Below are positions 17,950 through 26,605 of a DNA stretch of 64,000 bases, piece after piece (the first letter of the stretch is position 1; every line of letters starts with the position of its first letter). The translations under genes and the position numbers were made by a program. This stretch comes from Limihaloglobus sulfuriphilus (lineage in GTDB: Bacteria > Planctomycetota > Phycisphaerae > Sedimentisphaerales > Sedimentisphaeraceae). The DNA lies in NCBI RefSeq assembly GCF_001999965.1, contig NZ_CP019646.1:248001-312000 (forward strand), in the 5' to 3' direction. The notes beneath the pieces are model-generated. The model had not been told where the DNA came from. It made no database searches and saw only the letters and a program-made list of their open reading frames with translations.

Positions 17950-20813
17950 AGTACGCGGCGTTAATTTTATTGCTGGTTTGTGCCGTGGATGGCTTTGGGC
18001 TTACCCCCAGAGTTGCCTTTGTGGGTGAAAATCCTGTTCTGGAAAAGCGGCTTAATGAAAGCGGGTTCACCGTTACAGCATTAACATTTGACCAGCTTTG
18101 CGACGGGCATCAGTTCAGCCGCGAGAAGTATGATATACTTTTGCTTACGGACAGTGAGAGGTTTCCCCAGGATGCCGGTGAAAATCTGCTGGGGTTCCTT
18201 CGAGAGGGCGGCTCGCTCGCGGCTTTGGGCGGCTGCGCGTTTTCCCGGCCCTTGTACAAATCCGCAGGCCGCCGGCTCAGCAAGGATGAGGTCTTAACCG
18301 CTTCTTTGGAATTTTCCGGAGTAGAGAACTGCGACGCCTTCATTGATTCGATTGAGCGAAAGGCAGAATTGACAAGAAGCTGTGACAACATGGACAGGCC
18401 CGGCAGAGTGGAAGTTGTCAATACTGGTCAAGCCCGATACCTGCGGTTTCATGTCGCCGACTTTACACGATGGGACACTTTCAGGCTGCCCTTTCGCGGC
18501 AAAGCCGGAGCCAACGCCCTTGTTCTTACTACACGTTCGGTTTCAGGGCTCTCCGAGATAATGGTTGAAGTGCGTGAATCAGACTCCAGCAGATGGATGG
18601 CACGTGTGCCCGCCCAGCGTGACTGGCAAACCCATACAATTCTTGAGAGCAGTTTTGTGTTTATCCCCGACGGCTCGCCGCCTAACCGAGGCAAACGCGG
18701 CGATTTTCCGGATATGTCAAAACTTGAGTTCATTCAGTACGGCCTGGTCTTTGACTATTCTCCGCAAAAGCAGGGAGATTATACCTTCAGCATTGGCAAT
18801 GCCGCTACAGTGAAGATTGATTTGCCGGAGGGGTTTGGAAAGCCGGTTACCCCAAAAAGGCTGCCGATTTTTTACGATGAACCGGCAAACCGCTATAAAG
18901 ACGCGGTTTCAATATCGAGATTTGAAGAAAACGCCAAGCCGCTGAGTATGACCCTAAGCGGCATATCGGCCATCGGTTACCCACTGACCGGAGCGTCTGA
19001 ATATGTTCCGATGCTTGCGGTATATGATGAGTATCAGCGGCGATGCGGTTTCGCGGCGGGTGCACTTGTGCATTACGGCGGAGAGTTCGCCGGCGGTGTC
19101 TGGTATATAAGCGGCGTAGAAGGGCAGGAGTTCTACTCAAATGATATATTCATGGATTCACTGCTTGAAGCGTTTGAGCAATTTGATGCTGGTTATATAG
19201 CAGCTTTGAAAGAGAAGGACAGCCTGGCGCGTAAAGAAAGATTGCCCAAACCGGAATCAAAAATGTCAAAAATCAGCGTTTCTGAAGATGGAAAAACGCT
19301 GGTCCGGCCGGACGGTAAAGAATTTTTTATTCTTGGAGTAAACTATATCGGTTCATTTGACTGCAAATGCTCTCAAGCCTCGGAGAATTTCAAGCTCGAA
19401 AGCTGGCGCAGAGATTTTGCAAAGGCGCGTGAGGCGGGTATAAACTGTTTCAGGCTCTGGATCGAGGGGCTTGACGGGCGGGAAGATATCTTTAACAGTA
19501 TCATAGCCCTTGCCGAGAAGTACGGAATTTATCTGCTGCTGCACCCGACTGCGCATCCTCTCTCGGACTCCGGTGAGCTGGAAGAGCTGTTCGGTAATCT
19601 TGCCCGAATGGCGGCGGACGAAAACGCCGTTATAGGTTATGATTTAATGAACGAGCCCTACATAACAACTGTCGGTTCAATCACTATTGACGCAGGCAAA
19701 GGCGCCATACTCAAATACGGGGCTTATAAAAGGTATGCCGGCACCGGGCTTTTCAGCCGGGACTGGGTGGAGTCGATGGCGAAAAACCGCGGCGGCTGGC
19801 CTGAGCTTGGTGACTGGGTGGGCAGCAAGGACGCTCTTGATCTTTACGCGGCTTTTGATATGGCTCAGCAGTACTCTGCCAAGTATGTTCCTTCAAAGGA
19901 TTATTCTTCTTTGTGGGGGCTCAGCGGGCCGATGCCGGTAGAAAGCACACACGCGGGTCTTCTGGAAGCAGTGAACGAAAATTTTGCTCAATGGATAGGT
20001 TTTCATAAAAAGGCTATCCGCCAATATGACAAACAGGGTATGATAACAGTCGGTTATAACAGCTCGCTGGCCGCGTTAGAGGCGAATAAATCTCTTGATA
20101 TGGTCAGCCATCACCTCTACCAGAATCCCGTCTCGATGGAAGACTTCAAAAAATCCGTAACAACATTCGACCGCCTGCGTCAGCTGTGGCCGGATAAGCC
20201 GATAACACTTGGTGAGTTTGGATACAGTTCCAATGCGAAGGTTTACGGCGGCGGCTGTCTCGGTGATGATGCTGCCGGCGTCGGTGAGATGATGATACAC
20301 CTTTACGCCTTTGCCAACGGTTACAGCGGTGCTATGTCATGGATGCTTTCCGATTGGCCGGTACCGATAATGGAGTACAACGGGCCCTGGATTGCAAAGG
20401 CCGATCAGCCAAAACAGGCCGGTTTTGGAATGTACAGGTATGATGGAACAAAAAAGGGTGCTGCCAAGCCGATTGTTCACGGTCTGGAGGTGTTGAGCCG
20501 TTATATCAAAACGCATGAGCCCGGCGAGGGAATATTTAAAATACACGAATCAGATTCACCCATAGGCTGCGGCTATACATATAAAAGCGCAGATGCGTTT
20601 TTTGTGGGCGACAAAAAATACAGCGGCAGAGAGATTGAGTTTACATCACCTGCGATGGTTAATATAATGGTGGTTGTAAAAGATAATGTTCTCGAAATAA
20701 CCGCTTCCAGAGATGTAAATGTAAAGATAAACCAGAGGTATTTCGGCATTGATGCCGGCGAGAAAAAGATAAAATTGTTAAAAGGAATCACGCATGAAAT
20801 TGATCCGTTATGA
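17946..20813 (+). CDS. Large exported GH5-like glycoside hydrolase
   Basis: This 955-aa protein has a signal peptide (MKYAALILLLVCAVDGFG). The N-terminal half (about 20-420) resembles a class I amidotransferase-like or trehalose-utilisation-like beta/alpha domain followed by a beta-sandwich. From about 430 a clan GH-A barrel of GH5 type begins (LVRPDGKEFFILGVNY), with acid/base E570 (YDLMNEPYI) and nucleophile E757 (ITLGEFGYS). GH5 enzymes of this shape often act on beta-mannans or glucans; the two GH130 genes that follow favour a mannose-containing substrate (inference). It overlaps the symporter stop by ATGA and the next GH130 start by 20 bases, so the three are translationally coupled. Confidence 0.85.
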   Translation: MKYAALILLLVCAVDGFGLTPRVAFVGENPVLEKRLNESGFTVTALTFDQLCDGHQFSREKYDILLLTDSERFPQDAGENLLGFLREGGSLAALGGCAFSRPLYKSAGRRLSKDEVLTASLEFSGVENCDAFIDSIERKAELTRSCDNMDRPGRVEVVNTGQARYLRFHVADFTRWDTFRLPFRGKAGANALVLTTRSVSGLSEIMVEVRESDSSRWMARVPAQRDWQTHTILESSFVFIPDGSPPNRGKRGDFPDMSKLEFIQYGLVFDYSPQKQGDYTFSIGNAATVKIDLPEGFGKPVTPKRLPIFYDEPANRYKDAVSISRFEENAKPLSMTLSGISAIGYPLTGASEYVPMLAVYDEYQRRCGFAAGALVHYGGEFAGGVWYISGVEGQEFYSNDIFMDSLLEAFEQFDAGYIAALKEKDSLARKERLPKPESKMSKISVSEDGKTLVRPDGKEFFILGVNYIGSFDCKCSQASENFKLESWRRDFAKAREAGINCFRLWIEGLDGREDIFNSIIALAEKYGIYLLLHPTAHPLSDSGELEELFGNLARMAADENAVIGYDLMNEPYITTVGSITIDAGKGAILKYGAYKRYAGTGLFSRDWVESMAKNRGGWPELGDWVGSKDALDLYAAFDMAQQYSAKYVPSKDYSSLWGLSGPMPVESTHAGLLEAVNENFAQWIGFHKKAIRQYDKQGMITVGYNSSLAALEANKSLDMVSHHLYQNPVSMEDFKKSVTTFDRLRQLWPDKPITLGEFGYSSNAKVYGGGCLGDDAAGVGEMMIHLYAFANGYSGAMSWMLSDWPVPIMEYNGPWIAKADQPKQAGFGMYRYDGTKKGAAKPIVHGLEVLSRYIKTHEPGEGIFKIHESDSPIGCGYTYKSADAFFVGDKKYSGREIEFTSPAMVNIMVVVKDNVLEITASRDVNVKINQRYFGIDAGEKKIKLLKGITHEIDPL

Positions 20814-21813
20814 AAAGAATCCTATATTGTCACCCAATCCCGCGAATGAATGGGAAAGTCTGGTAACAACCAACCCCGGCGCATGGTATGATCAAAAGAG
20901 CGGTAAGGTTTTGATGCTTTACCGTGCTGCGGGGAATGACCCTGAACATGTGATACGCCTGGGGCTGGCAGTCAGTGATAACGGGTATGATTTCGAGCGT
21001 GTCGGTGATGAGCCGGTTTTTGGGCCCAGCAAAGACGGCTTTGACGCCGGCTGTGTTGAGGATCCGCGAATTATAAAAATCGGCGAGTATTATTATGTAA
21101 CCTATGCTACACGTTATTTTCACCCCGGGCAGTACTGGCTTGAGGGCGGGCCGTATTCCCCGCCCCAGAGTCCTGATGATTTTCCGCTGGTTATCCGTGA
21201 AAACGCTACATCTACCGGACTGGCAATAACAAAAGATTTCAAAAATTGGATCAGGGCCGGCAGAATGACAAACCCGCTAATAGATGATCGGGATGTGATA
21301 CTGTTCCCTGAAAAGATAAACGGCAAATATGCCCTCTTGCACAGGCCGATGAGCTGGGTCGGTGATGAGTACGGCACGGAGCATCCTGCTATGTGGGTTT
21401 CGTTTTCTGATGACATGCTTGTATGGGGCCAAAGCAGGCTGCTGGCAACAGGCGTTGAGGACTGGGAACGAAAGATCGGCGGAAACACTCCTCCGATTAA
21501 AACCAGGCACGGCTGGCTTACAACCTATCATGCTGTAGGCCGGGATAACTACTACAGGCTGGGTGCAATGCTGCTGGATATAAACGAGCCGTGGAAGGTT
21601 ACTCACAGAACAAAAGAATGGATACTTGAACCGCAGGAAGATTATGAGACACAGGGCTGCTACGAAGGCGGCGGGGTGGTGTTTCCCTGCGGCAAGGTGA
21701 TTATCGGGGATACACTTTTTGTTTACTACGGGGCGGCTGATAAATATGTCGGGCTGGCTGTATGCAAGACAGACGAGCTTCTCGACTACCTCTTGAGTTG
21801 TCCGGTTAAATAA
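20794..21813 (+). CDS. GH130 family phosphorylase/hydrolase, GCVEDPR type
   Basis: This 339-aa cytoplasmic protein carries the full GH130 signature with likely catalytic D90 in DAGCVEDPRII, plus a VILFPEKING block and the late YYGAADKYVGLAV block. The presence of the CEDPR form and a YRLGAMLLDINEPW stretch is typical of beta-1,4-mannosyl or mannosyl-N-acetylglucosamine phosphorylases. It begins within the end of the GH5-like gene and precedes a second GH130 by 15 nt. Likely job: intracellular phosphorolysis of an imported beta-mannoside to mannose-1-phosphate. Exact specificity is not determinable here. Confidence 0.9.
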   Translation: MKLIRYEKNPILSPNPANEWESLVTTNPGAWYDQKSGKVLMLYRAAGNDPEHVIRLGLAVSDNGYDFERVGDEPVFGPSKDGFDAGCVEDPRIIKIGEYYYVTYATRYFHPGQYWLEGGPYSPPQSPDDFPLVIRENATSTGLAITKDFKNWIRAGRMTNPLIDDRDVILFPEKINGKYALLHRPMSWVGDEYGTEHPAMWVSFSDDMLVWGQSRLLATGVEDWERKIGGNTPPIKTRHGWLTTYHAVGRDNYYRLGAMLLDINEPWKVTHRTKEWILEPQEDYETQGCYEGGGVVFPCGKVIIGDTLFVYYGAADKYVGLAVCKTDELLDYLLSCPVK

Positions 21814-21828
21814 AGAAATGAGGTTAGC

Positions 21829-22800
21829 ATGAACAGTACAAACAAGCAGCGTTATTTTCCATGGAAAGATCGTCCTGATAACTGCGGAGAGGCGATATGG
21901 AGAGATTCGGCAAATCCTATAATAGGACGAAATCCAATACCCGCCGCGCTGCGAATATACAACAGCGCCGTAGTTCCATATAAAGACGGCTATGTCGCGG
22001 TCTTGCGGGCTGATTACAGGGACGGTATGCCGCATCTGCATCTGGGCAAAAGCAGAGACGGCATAAACTGGCAGATTGAACACGGGCAGATTGTATTTGA
22101 AAGCAGGCAGGGTATGCCCGGAGTGGGCGCGTTTGCTTATGACCCGCGGGTAACGCGAATTGACGATACGTTTTATATCACCTGGTGCAACGGTTATCAC
22201 GGGCCAACTATCGGTGTTGCTTATACAAAAGATTTTGAGACATTTATTCAGCTTGAAAACGCTTTTCTGCCGTTTAACCGAAATGGCGTGCTTTTTCCCA
22301 AAAAGATAAACGGCAATTTCGCCATGCTCAGCCGGCCTAGTGATAACGGGCATACTCCATTTGGCGATGTGTTCTACAGTGAAAGCCCCGATATGTGTTA
22401 CTGGGGGCGGCATCGCCACGTTCTGGGCACTACTAAACTTTGGTGGGAATCTACCAAGGTCGGCGCAGGAGCCGTGCCGATTGAAACGCCGGAGGGCTGG
22501 CTGCTGATCTACCATGGAGTGATGAATACCTGCCGCGGTTTTGTTTACAGCATGGGCGCGGCTCTGCTGGATTTAGAGCAGCCCTGGAAAGTGCTCGCAC
22601 GCGGCAATAAGGCCCTGATGGGCCCCGAAACAGATTATGAAATCAGCGGCCATGTGCCAAATGTGCTGTTTCCATGTGCGGCGGTGCATGAGGAATCTTC
22701 CGGCCGCATAGCAGTATATTACGGCGCGGCCGATACCACAACCTGCCTGGCATATACAACCATAAAACATCTAACCGATTTTATAAAGGCGAATTCTTAG
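21829..22800 (+). CDS. GH130 family phosphorylase/hydrolase, second copy
   Basis: This 323-aa protein lacks a signal peptide. GH130 blocks are present: likely catalytic D105 in AFAYDPRVT, GVLFPKKING, VGAGAVPIETPEGWLLIYHG and a late YYGAADTTTCLAY. Its D-P-R context (AYDPR) resembles the 4324 protein (YWDPR) rather than the neighbour at 20794, so two GH130 subtypes coexist, perhaps attacking different linkages. An AGGT-type ribosome-binding site lies before ATG 21829. It is the last gene of the O3-controlled operon; no clear T-tract terminator was found after it. Confidence 0.88.
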   Translation: MNSTNKQRYFPWKDRPDNCGEAIWRDSANPIIGRNPIPAALRIYNSAVVPYKDGYVAVLRADYRDGMPHLHLGKSRDGINWQIEHGQIVFESRQGMPGVGAFAYDPRVTRIDDTFYITWCNGYHGPTIGVAYTKDFETFIQLENAFLPFNRNGVLFPKKINGNFAMLSRPSDNGHTPFGDVFYSESPDMCYWGRHRHVLGTTKLWWESTKVGAGAVPIETPEGWLLIYHGVMNTCRGFVYSMGAALLDLEQPWKVLARGNKALMGPETDYEISGHVPNVLFPCAAVHEESSGRIAVYYGAADTTTCLAYTTIKHLTDFIKANS

Positions 22801-22844
22801 GATACGGCAAAATCAGATGTTATCCAGGGCTAAATAGCTAAGTT

Positions 22845-22869
22845 CATTCTTTACATAGACTAAAGAATG
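22845..22869. promoter_or_regulatory. Inverted repeat in the leader region of the homocysteine methyltransferase gene
   Basis: The 8-bp perfect arms CATTCTTT/AAAGAATG enclose a 9-nt loop and lack a T tract. The 3' arm can also pair with a second ATTCTTTA copy at 23014-23021, next to the GGAG ribosome-binding site. Another helix, AACGGGA (22927-22933)/TCCCGTT (22972-22978), lies between. It could be a switchable leader or an operator. A TATAAT at 22887-22892 lacks a good -35. The rest of 22801-23032 shows nothing else I recognise. Confidence 0.4.
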
Positions 22870-23032
22870 TGTTATATCTGAATTTATATAATAAATTCTT
22901 GAACAGTCCGAGATTAGAGTTTAAAAAACGGGATTTGGCTATATATTAACATAGACATCAGATACATAGTTTCCCGTTATTTAGACGGCTGTGACGGTAA
23001 AATTCAGATACTAATTCTTTATGGAGTGAAAT

Positions 23033-23920
23033 ATGTCCCTGGGACGAATAACAGATGCGGTTAAATCCGGCAAAATACTCTTTTCAGACGGCGCATGGGG
23101 AACCATGCTCCAGAAAAAAGGACTAAAACCCGGCGAATGCCCTGAACTATGGTGCATTGAGCGGCCCGGCGATGTGTACGATGTGGCAAAATCCTACGTC
23201 GATGCCGGCGCGGATATGGTGCAGGCGGATAGTTTCGGCGGCACACGGTATAAACTTGAGCATTTTGGGCTTGCAGATAAAGTCGCCGAGATAAACGAAG
23301 CCGCGGCGAGAATTTCCAAAAAGGCAATTGGAGATAACGGCTGGGTTATAGCCTCTGTCGGTCCGACGGGCAAGATGCTGGTCATGGGCGATGTGACCGA
23401 AGATGACCTCTACAACGCTTTTAAAGAACAGGCCCTCGCTTTGGAAAAGGGCGGCGCCGATGCCGCGTGTATAGAGACAATGAGCGACATACAAGAGGCG
23501 TGCCTGGCGGTAAAGGCTGTAAGAGAAAATACAAACCTTGAAATAATAAGCACATACACGCTTGAGCTGACAGAACACAGCGGCTATCGAACCATGATGG
23601 GGGCTTCTGCCGCGGATGTTGCCAATGCCGCGGTCAAAGCCGGCGCAGATATTATCGGCACCAACTGCGGCAACGGCATAGTACGAATGATCGATATTGT
23701 AAAAGAGATGCGGCAGGCTCAGCCGGATAAACCGATACTCGTTCATGCCAATGCCGGACTGCCCCGCAGCGTTGACGGAGTAGATATCTTTCCCGATACT
23801 CCGGCGGATATGGCGGCTTACGTGAAAGAGCTTGCAGAGGCTGGGGCGAATGTAATTGGCGGCTGCTGCGGCACAACACCCGAGCATATAACAGCCATGA
23901 AGGCCGCTATTTACGGATAA
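23033..23920 (+). CDS. Zinc-dependent homocysteine S-methyltransferase family protein
   Basis: This 295-aa TIM barrel corresponds to the homocysteine-binding domain of MetH/BHMT. The start motif FSDGAWGTMLQ matches the family's DGAMGT. Zinc ligands are a cysteine near residue 213 (GTNCG) and a Cys pair near 279-280 (IGGCCGTTPEHI). The family transfers a methyl group to homocysteine, making methionine. Here only this domain is present, with no cobalamin-binding or reactivation domains, so the methyl donor may be a small methylated compound or a separate corrinoid protein. It is followed by a cobalt importer, which hints at corrinoid dependence. GGAG precedes ATG 23033. Confidence 0.88.
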   Translation: MSLGRITDAVKSGKILFSDGAWGTMLQKKGLKPGECPELWCIERPGDVYDVAKSYVDAGADMVQADSFGGTRYKLEHFGLADKVAEINEAAARISKKAIGDNGWVIASVGPTGKMLVMGDVTEDDLYNAFKEQALALEKGGADAACIETMSDIQEACLAVKAVRENTNLEIISTYTLELTEHSGYRTMMGASAADVANAAVKAGADIIGTNCGNGIVRMIDIVKEMRQAQPDKPILVHANAGLPRSVDGVDIFPDTPADMAAYVKELAEAGANVIGGCCGTTPEHITAMKAAIYG

Positions 23921-23957
23921 AAGCAAAGATACAGTTTCTATAGAAGGACGATAAAAA

Positions 23958-24974
23958 ATGCACATGATGAATGAGCTCATTTCGGTTCCTGTCGCGGCAG
24001 GCACATTCGCCGTGTCAGCCGGCTGGATAGCGGTAATTTCCCGCAAACTGCATAAGACGCTGAAAAACGCTGATTATGCCCTGATGGGTGTTCTCGGCGC
24101 GTTTGTCTTCGCGGCACAGATGGTGAATATTCAGCTGCCGCTTATGCCGGGTACAAGCTGCCACTTTGTTGGTGCTGTGATGCTTGCGATAATTTTCGGC
24201 CCGCATGTCGGCGCGATAGTGCTCAGCTCGGTGGTGGTTGTTCAGTGCCTGATATTTCAGGACGGCGGGATACTCGCCCTTGGCTGCAATATCCTCAACA
24301 TGGCGATTATTCCCGGCTACACGGGATATTTTCTCTATCGGCTGATTGCTAATGACAACCCGGGCAGATTGCGGTTTTATCTTGCGGTTATAGCCGCGTG
24401 TATAACCGGTCTGATGGCCGGCGCCGCTATGGTGCCGCTGCAGGCAGAGATTTCCGGCGTTTTAAGCATACCGCTGAGCGGGTTTATGCTTACGATGCTC
24501 GGGGTTCATTTTCTCGCGGGTATTGTGGAAGGGCTTATGACCGCCGCCGTTCTTGCATACCTTATGGAAGTGCGCCCGGCGATACTTATGCCGCAGCCGG
24601 AAAACAGCCGCCGGGCTATGAGTATGCGGGGCGTTTATATAAGCATGGCTCTATTGACACTTATTGCCGGAGGCCTGCTCTCACTTGCCGCAAGCGATAA
24701 ACCCGACGGGCTGGAATGGAGCTACGCGGAGAGACCCGACAATCCGGATTTTGAACCGGTTGTAAAAAACGACTCGAAGTTAATAGAAAATGTTGACCGG
24801 CTTCATGGGGAATATGCCCCGATGCCCGATTATACAATCAGGGCTTCATCGGCGAATGAAACCGCTTCCGGCGCCTGGACAAGTTTCGCCGGAGTCGCAG
24901 GGGCGTTTGTTACGATGCTTCTGGTGTGGCTCTTGGCTAAGCTGATCCGCTCAGATACAAAAAACATAGTTTAG
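23958..24974 (+). CDS. cbiM: ECF-type cobalt transporter substrate component, CbiM-CbiN fusion
   Basis: This 338-aa membrane protein begins Met-His-Met, the N-terminal metal-binding turn of CbiM (the His2 amine ligand must be N-terminal, which fixes the start at 23958). Conserved histidines follow in TSCHFVGAVML and FGPHVGAIV, then an N-I-L-N-M-A block, with about six helices. After a loop, a seventh helix and a short extracytoplasmic segment with PDGLEWSYAE correspond to CbiN, giving a natural CbiM-N fusion ending in another helix. It binds and moves Co2+ (Ni2+ cannot be excluded) with CbiQ and CbiO encoded next. Confidence 0.9.
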   Translation: MHMMNELISVPVAAGTFAVSAGWIAVISRKLHKTLKNADYALMGVLGAFVFAAQMVNIQLPLMPGTSCHFVGAVMLAIIFGPHVGAIVLSSVVVVQCLIFQDGGILALGCNILNMAIIPGYTGYFLYRLIANDNPGRLRFYLAVIAACITGLMAGAAMVPLQAEISGVLSIPLSGFMLTMLGVHFLAGIVEGLMTAAVLAYLMEVRPAILMPQPENSRRAMSMRGVYISMALLTLIAGGLLSLAASDKPDGLEWSYAERPDNPDFEPVVKNDSKLIENVDRLHGEYAPMPDYTIRASSANETASGAWTSFAGVAGAFVTMLLVWLLAKLIRSDTKNIV

Positions 24975-24992
24975 CCGGTTAATGCCAATCAA

Positions 24993-25754
24993 ATGCATCA
25001 CGCCCATATAGATAAATACGCCAACCAGTCCTCGCATGTGCATAAGATTGATGCGCGTTTGAAGCTGTTGGCAGTTGTTCTTTTTACGGTTCTTACCGTT
25101 ACCGTCTCAATTAACAAACTTCCTTCACTGGCGTGGTACGCTTTGTTTCCTTTTTTACTGTTGGTTATCGGCAGGATACCGATTAAATTCGTGCTAAAAC
25201 AGGTGATTCTTGTAAGCCCCGTTATACTTGTTTTCGGTTTCAGCTGTGTTATTTTTGAACGGGAACCGGTATATGTTTCTTTTGGGCCCTTTTCCGGTGA
25301 AATTGCCTTGGGCTGGGTTCGGTTTTTGAGTATAGCGTGTAAGTTCACCATATCCGCGGCGGCTTTAATAGCACTTGTTTCGACAACTCGGTTTTATGAC
25401 CTTCTGGCTGCGATGCAGAAACTCGGCGTGCCGAAAATGCTTGTGCTCCAGCTGGGTTTTCTTTACAGGTACATATTTCTGCTGATTGACAAGGCCGGCA
25501 GGATGATGCGTGCCCGCTCGGCAAGGAAACTTTGCACGTTTGGCTTTTTATATGAACTCAGGCTCGCCGGTTCTATGATAGGAAGTATGTTTGTAAGCAG
25601 TATTGATATGGCAGAGAGGGCGGGCATTGCCATGGAGGCTCGCGGCTTCACCGGCACTGTCCATACTCTAAACACCCTCAGACTCAAAGCGGTTGACGCG
25701 GTATTCGGTTTTCTTGTTATTGTGTATTTTTCCTTGCTGCTTGTGATTTTTTAG
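24993..25754 (+). CDS. cbiQ: ECF transporter transmembrane component CbiQ
   Basis: This 253-aa protein shows the CbiQ pattern: HKIDARLKLLAVVLF near the N-terminus, four to five hydrophobic helices, and the two coupling-helix motifs with A-R-S/G, seen as MMRARSARK and IAMEARGF, that dock to the ATPase. It lies 18 nt after cbiM and a few bases before cbiO, consistent with one transport operon. In the inner membrane it links the metal-binding CbiM-N to ATP hydrolysis. Confidence 0.9.
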   Translation: MHHAHIDKYANQSSHVHKIDARLKLLAVVLFTVLTVTVSINKLPSLAWYALFPFLLLVIGRIPIKFVLKQVILVSPVILVFGFSCVIFEREPVYVSFGPFSGEIALGWVRFLSIACKFTISAAALIALVSTTRFYDLLAAMQKLGVPKMLVLQLGFLYRYIFLLIDKAGRMMRARSARKLCTFGFLYELRLAGSMIGSMFVSSIDMAERAGIAMEARGFTGTVHTLNTLRLKAVDAVFGFLVIVYFSLLLVIF

Positions 25755-25771
25755 GCGGATTGTTGATACTC

Positions 25772-26494
25772 ATGTCAAAAGCGATAGAAATAAAGAATTT
25801 AAATTATACTTATCCCGACTCAACTCCGGCACTGCGGGATATCAATCTTTCCATTGACCATGGCGAAAGGGTCGTTATTATCGGCCCAAATGGTGCGGGC
25901 AAGTCAACATTGCTGCTTGCTATAGGCTGTTTTATAAGGACCTGCGGCAGTGTCAGTGTAAACGGGATTGAAAATAAATCTAAAAATATCAAAGAAATAC
26001 GCAGGGTTATTGGAGCGGTCTTTCAAAACCCTGATGAACAGCTTTTTATGCCGCGGCTTATTGACGACATTGCCTTTGGGCCGTTGAATATGGGTCTCTC
26101 GCCGGAAGAAGCCCTTGATGCCGCCAAAGCGGCACTTGAACAGGTCGGGCTTACCGGTTTTGAGAATAAAGAACCTCATCACCTCTCTGCCGGACAGAAA
26201 AGGGCCGCGGCGGTAGCTTCGATACTGTCAATGTCGCCGTCTATAATCACAATGGACGAGCCGGACAGCAATCTTGACCCTGCGGGCCGGAGAAATCTGG
26301 TAAAACTGCTCAACGGGCTTGATAAGACAATCATTATTGCCGGATGCAGTATGGGTTTTCTCTCTCAAATAGCCGAAAGGGCGGTACTTATAGACGGCGG
26401 TGGCGTAGTTGCTGATGGAGATGTCAAAGAAATAATGTCAGATTCAAACCTTATGGAATCCCATGGCCTTGAGGTGCCCTCAAATTTCAAATGA
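25772..26494 (+). CDS. cbiO: ECF transporter ATPase CbiO
   Basis: This 240-aa ABC ATPase has Walker A GPNGAGKS (about residues 36-43), a Q loop in VFQNPDEQLF, the signature LSAGQKRAAA and Walker B IITMDEPDSNLDP. The signature is the ECF form (LSAGQ rather than LSGGQ). ATG 25772 is preferred over TTG 25760. The usual downstream histidine switch position reads GCSMG, so the H-loop histidine seems replaced; this is worth checking. It energises the cobalt importer from the cytoplasmic face. Confidence 0.9.
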   Translation: MSKAIEIKNLNYTYPDSTPALRDINLSIDHGERVVIIGPNGAGKSTLLLAIGCFIRTCGSVSVNGIENKSKNIKEIRRVIGAVFQNPDEQLFMPRLIDDIAFGPLNMGLSPEEALDAAKAALEQVGLTGFENKEPHHLSAGQKRAAAVASILSMSPSIITMDEPDSNLDPAGRRNLVKLLNGLDKTIIIAGCSMGFLSQIAERAVLIDGGGVVADGDVKEIMSDSNLMESHGLEVPSNFK

Positions 26495-26605
26495 ACGCCT
26501 TGCAGGATAAAGCTCTTGCAGATTGAGACTGTCCGGGCTGAAACCGCTGCCTGTAAATCGAAAATTATAGTTGTAAAAGCTGTATTCCTTTGATATATTG
26601 ACAAC

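Noticed and set aside
21277-22515. 412-codon open frame on the - strand across two GH130 genes
   Set aside because: It lies antisense to two clear GH130 genes, has no ribosome-binding site and no recognisable domains, and reads as a mirror of codon bias.
22801-23032. Cobalamin riboswitch before the methyltransferase-cobalt operon
   Set aside because: Expected from context, but the conserved B12 box and its core could not be found.
23147-24046. 299-codon open frame on the - strand opposite the homocysteine methyltransferase gene
   Set aside because: It mirrors a well-supported gene with zinc-binding motifs; no promoter or ribosome-binding site.
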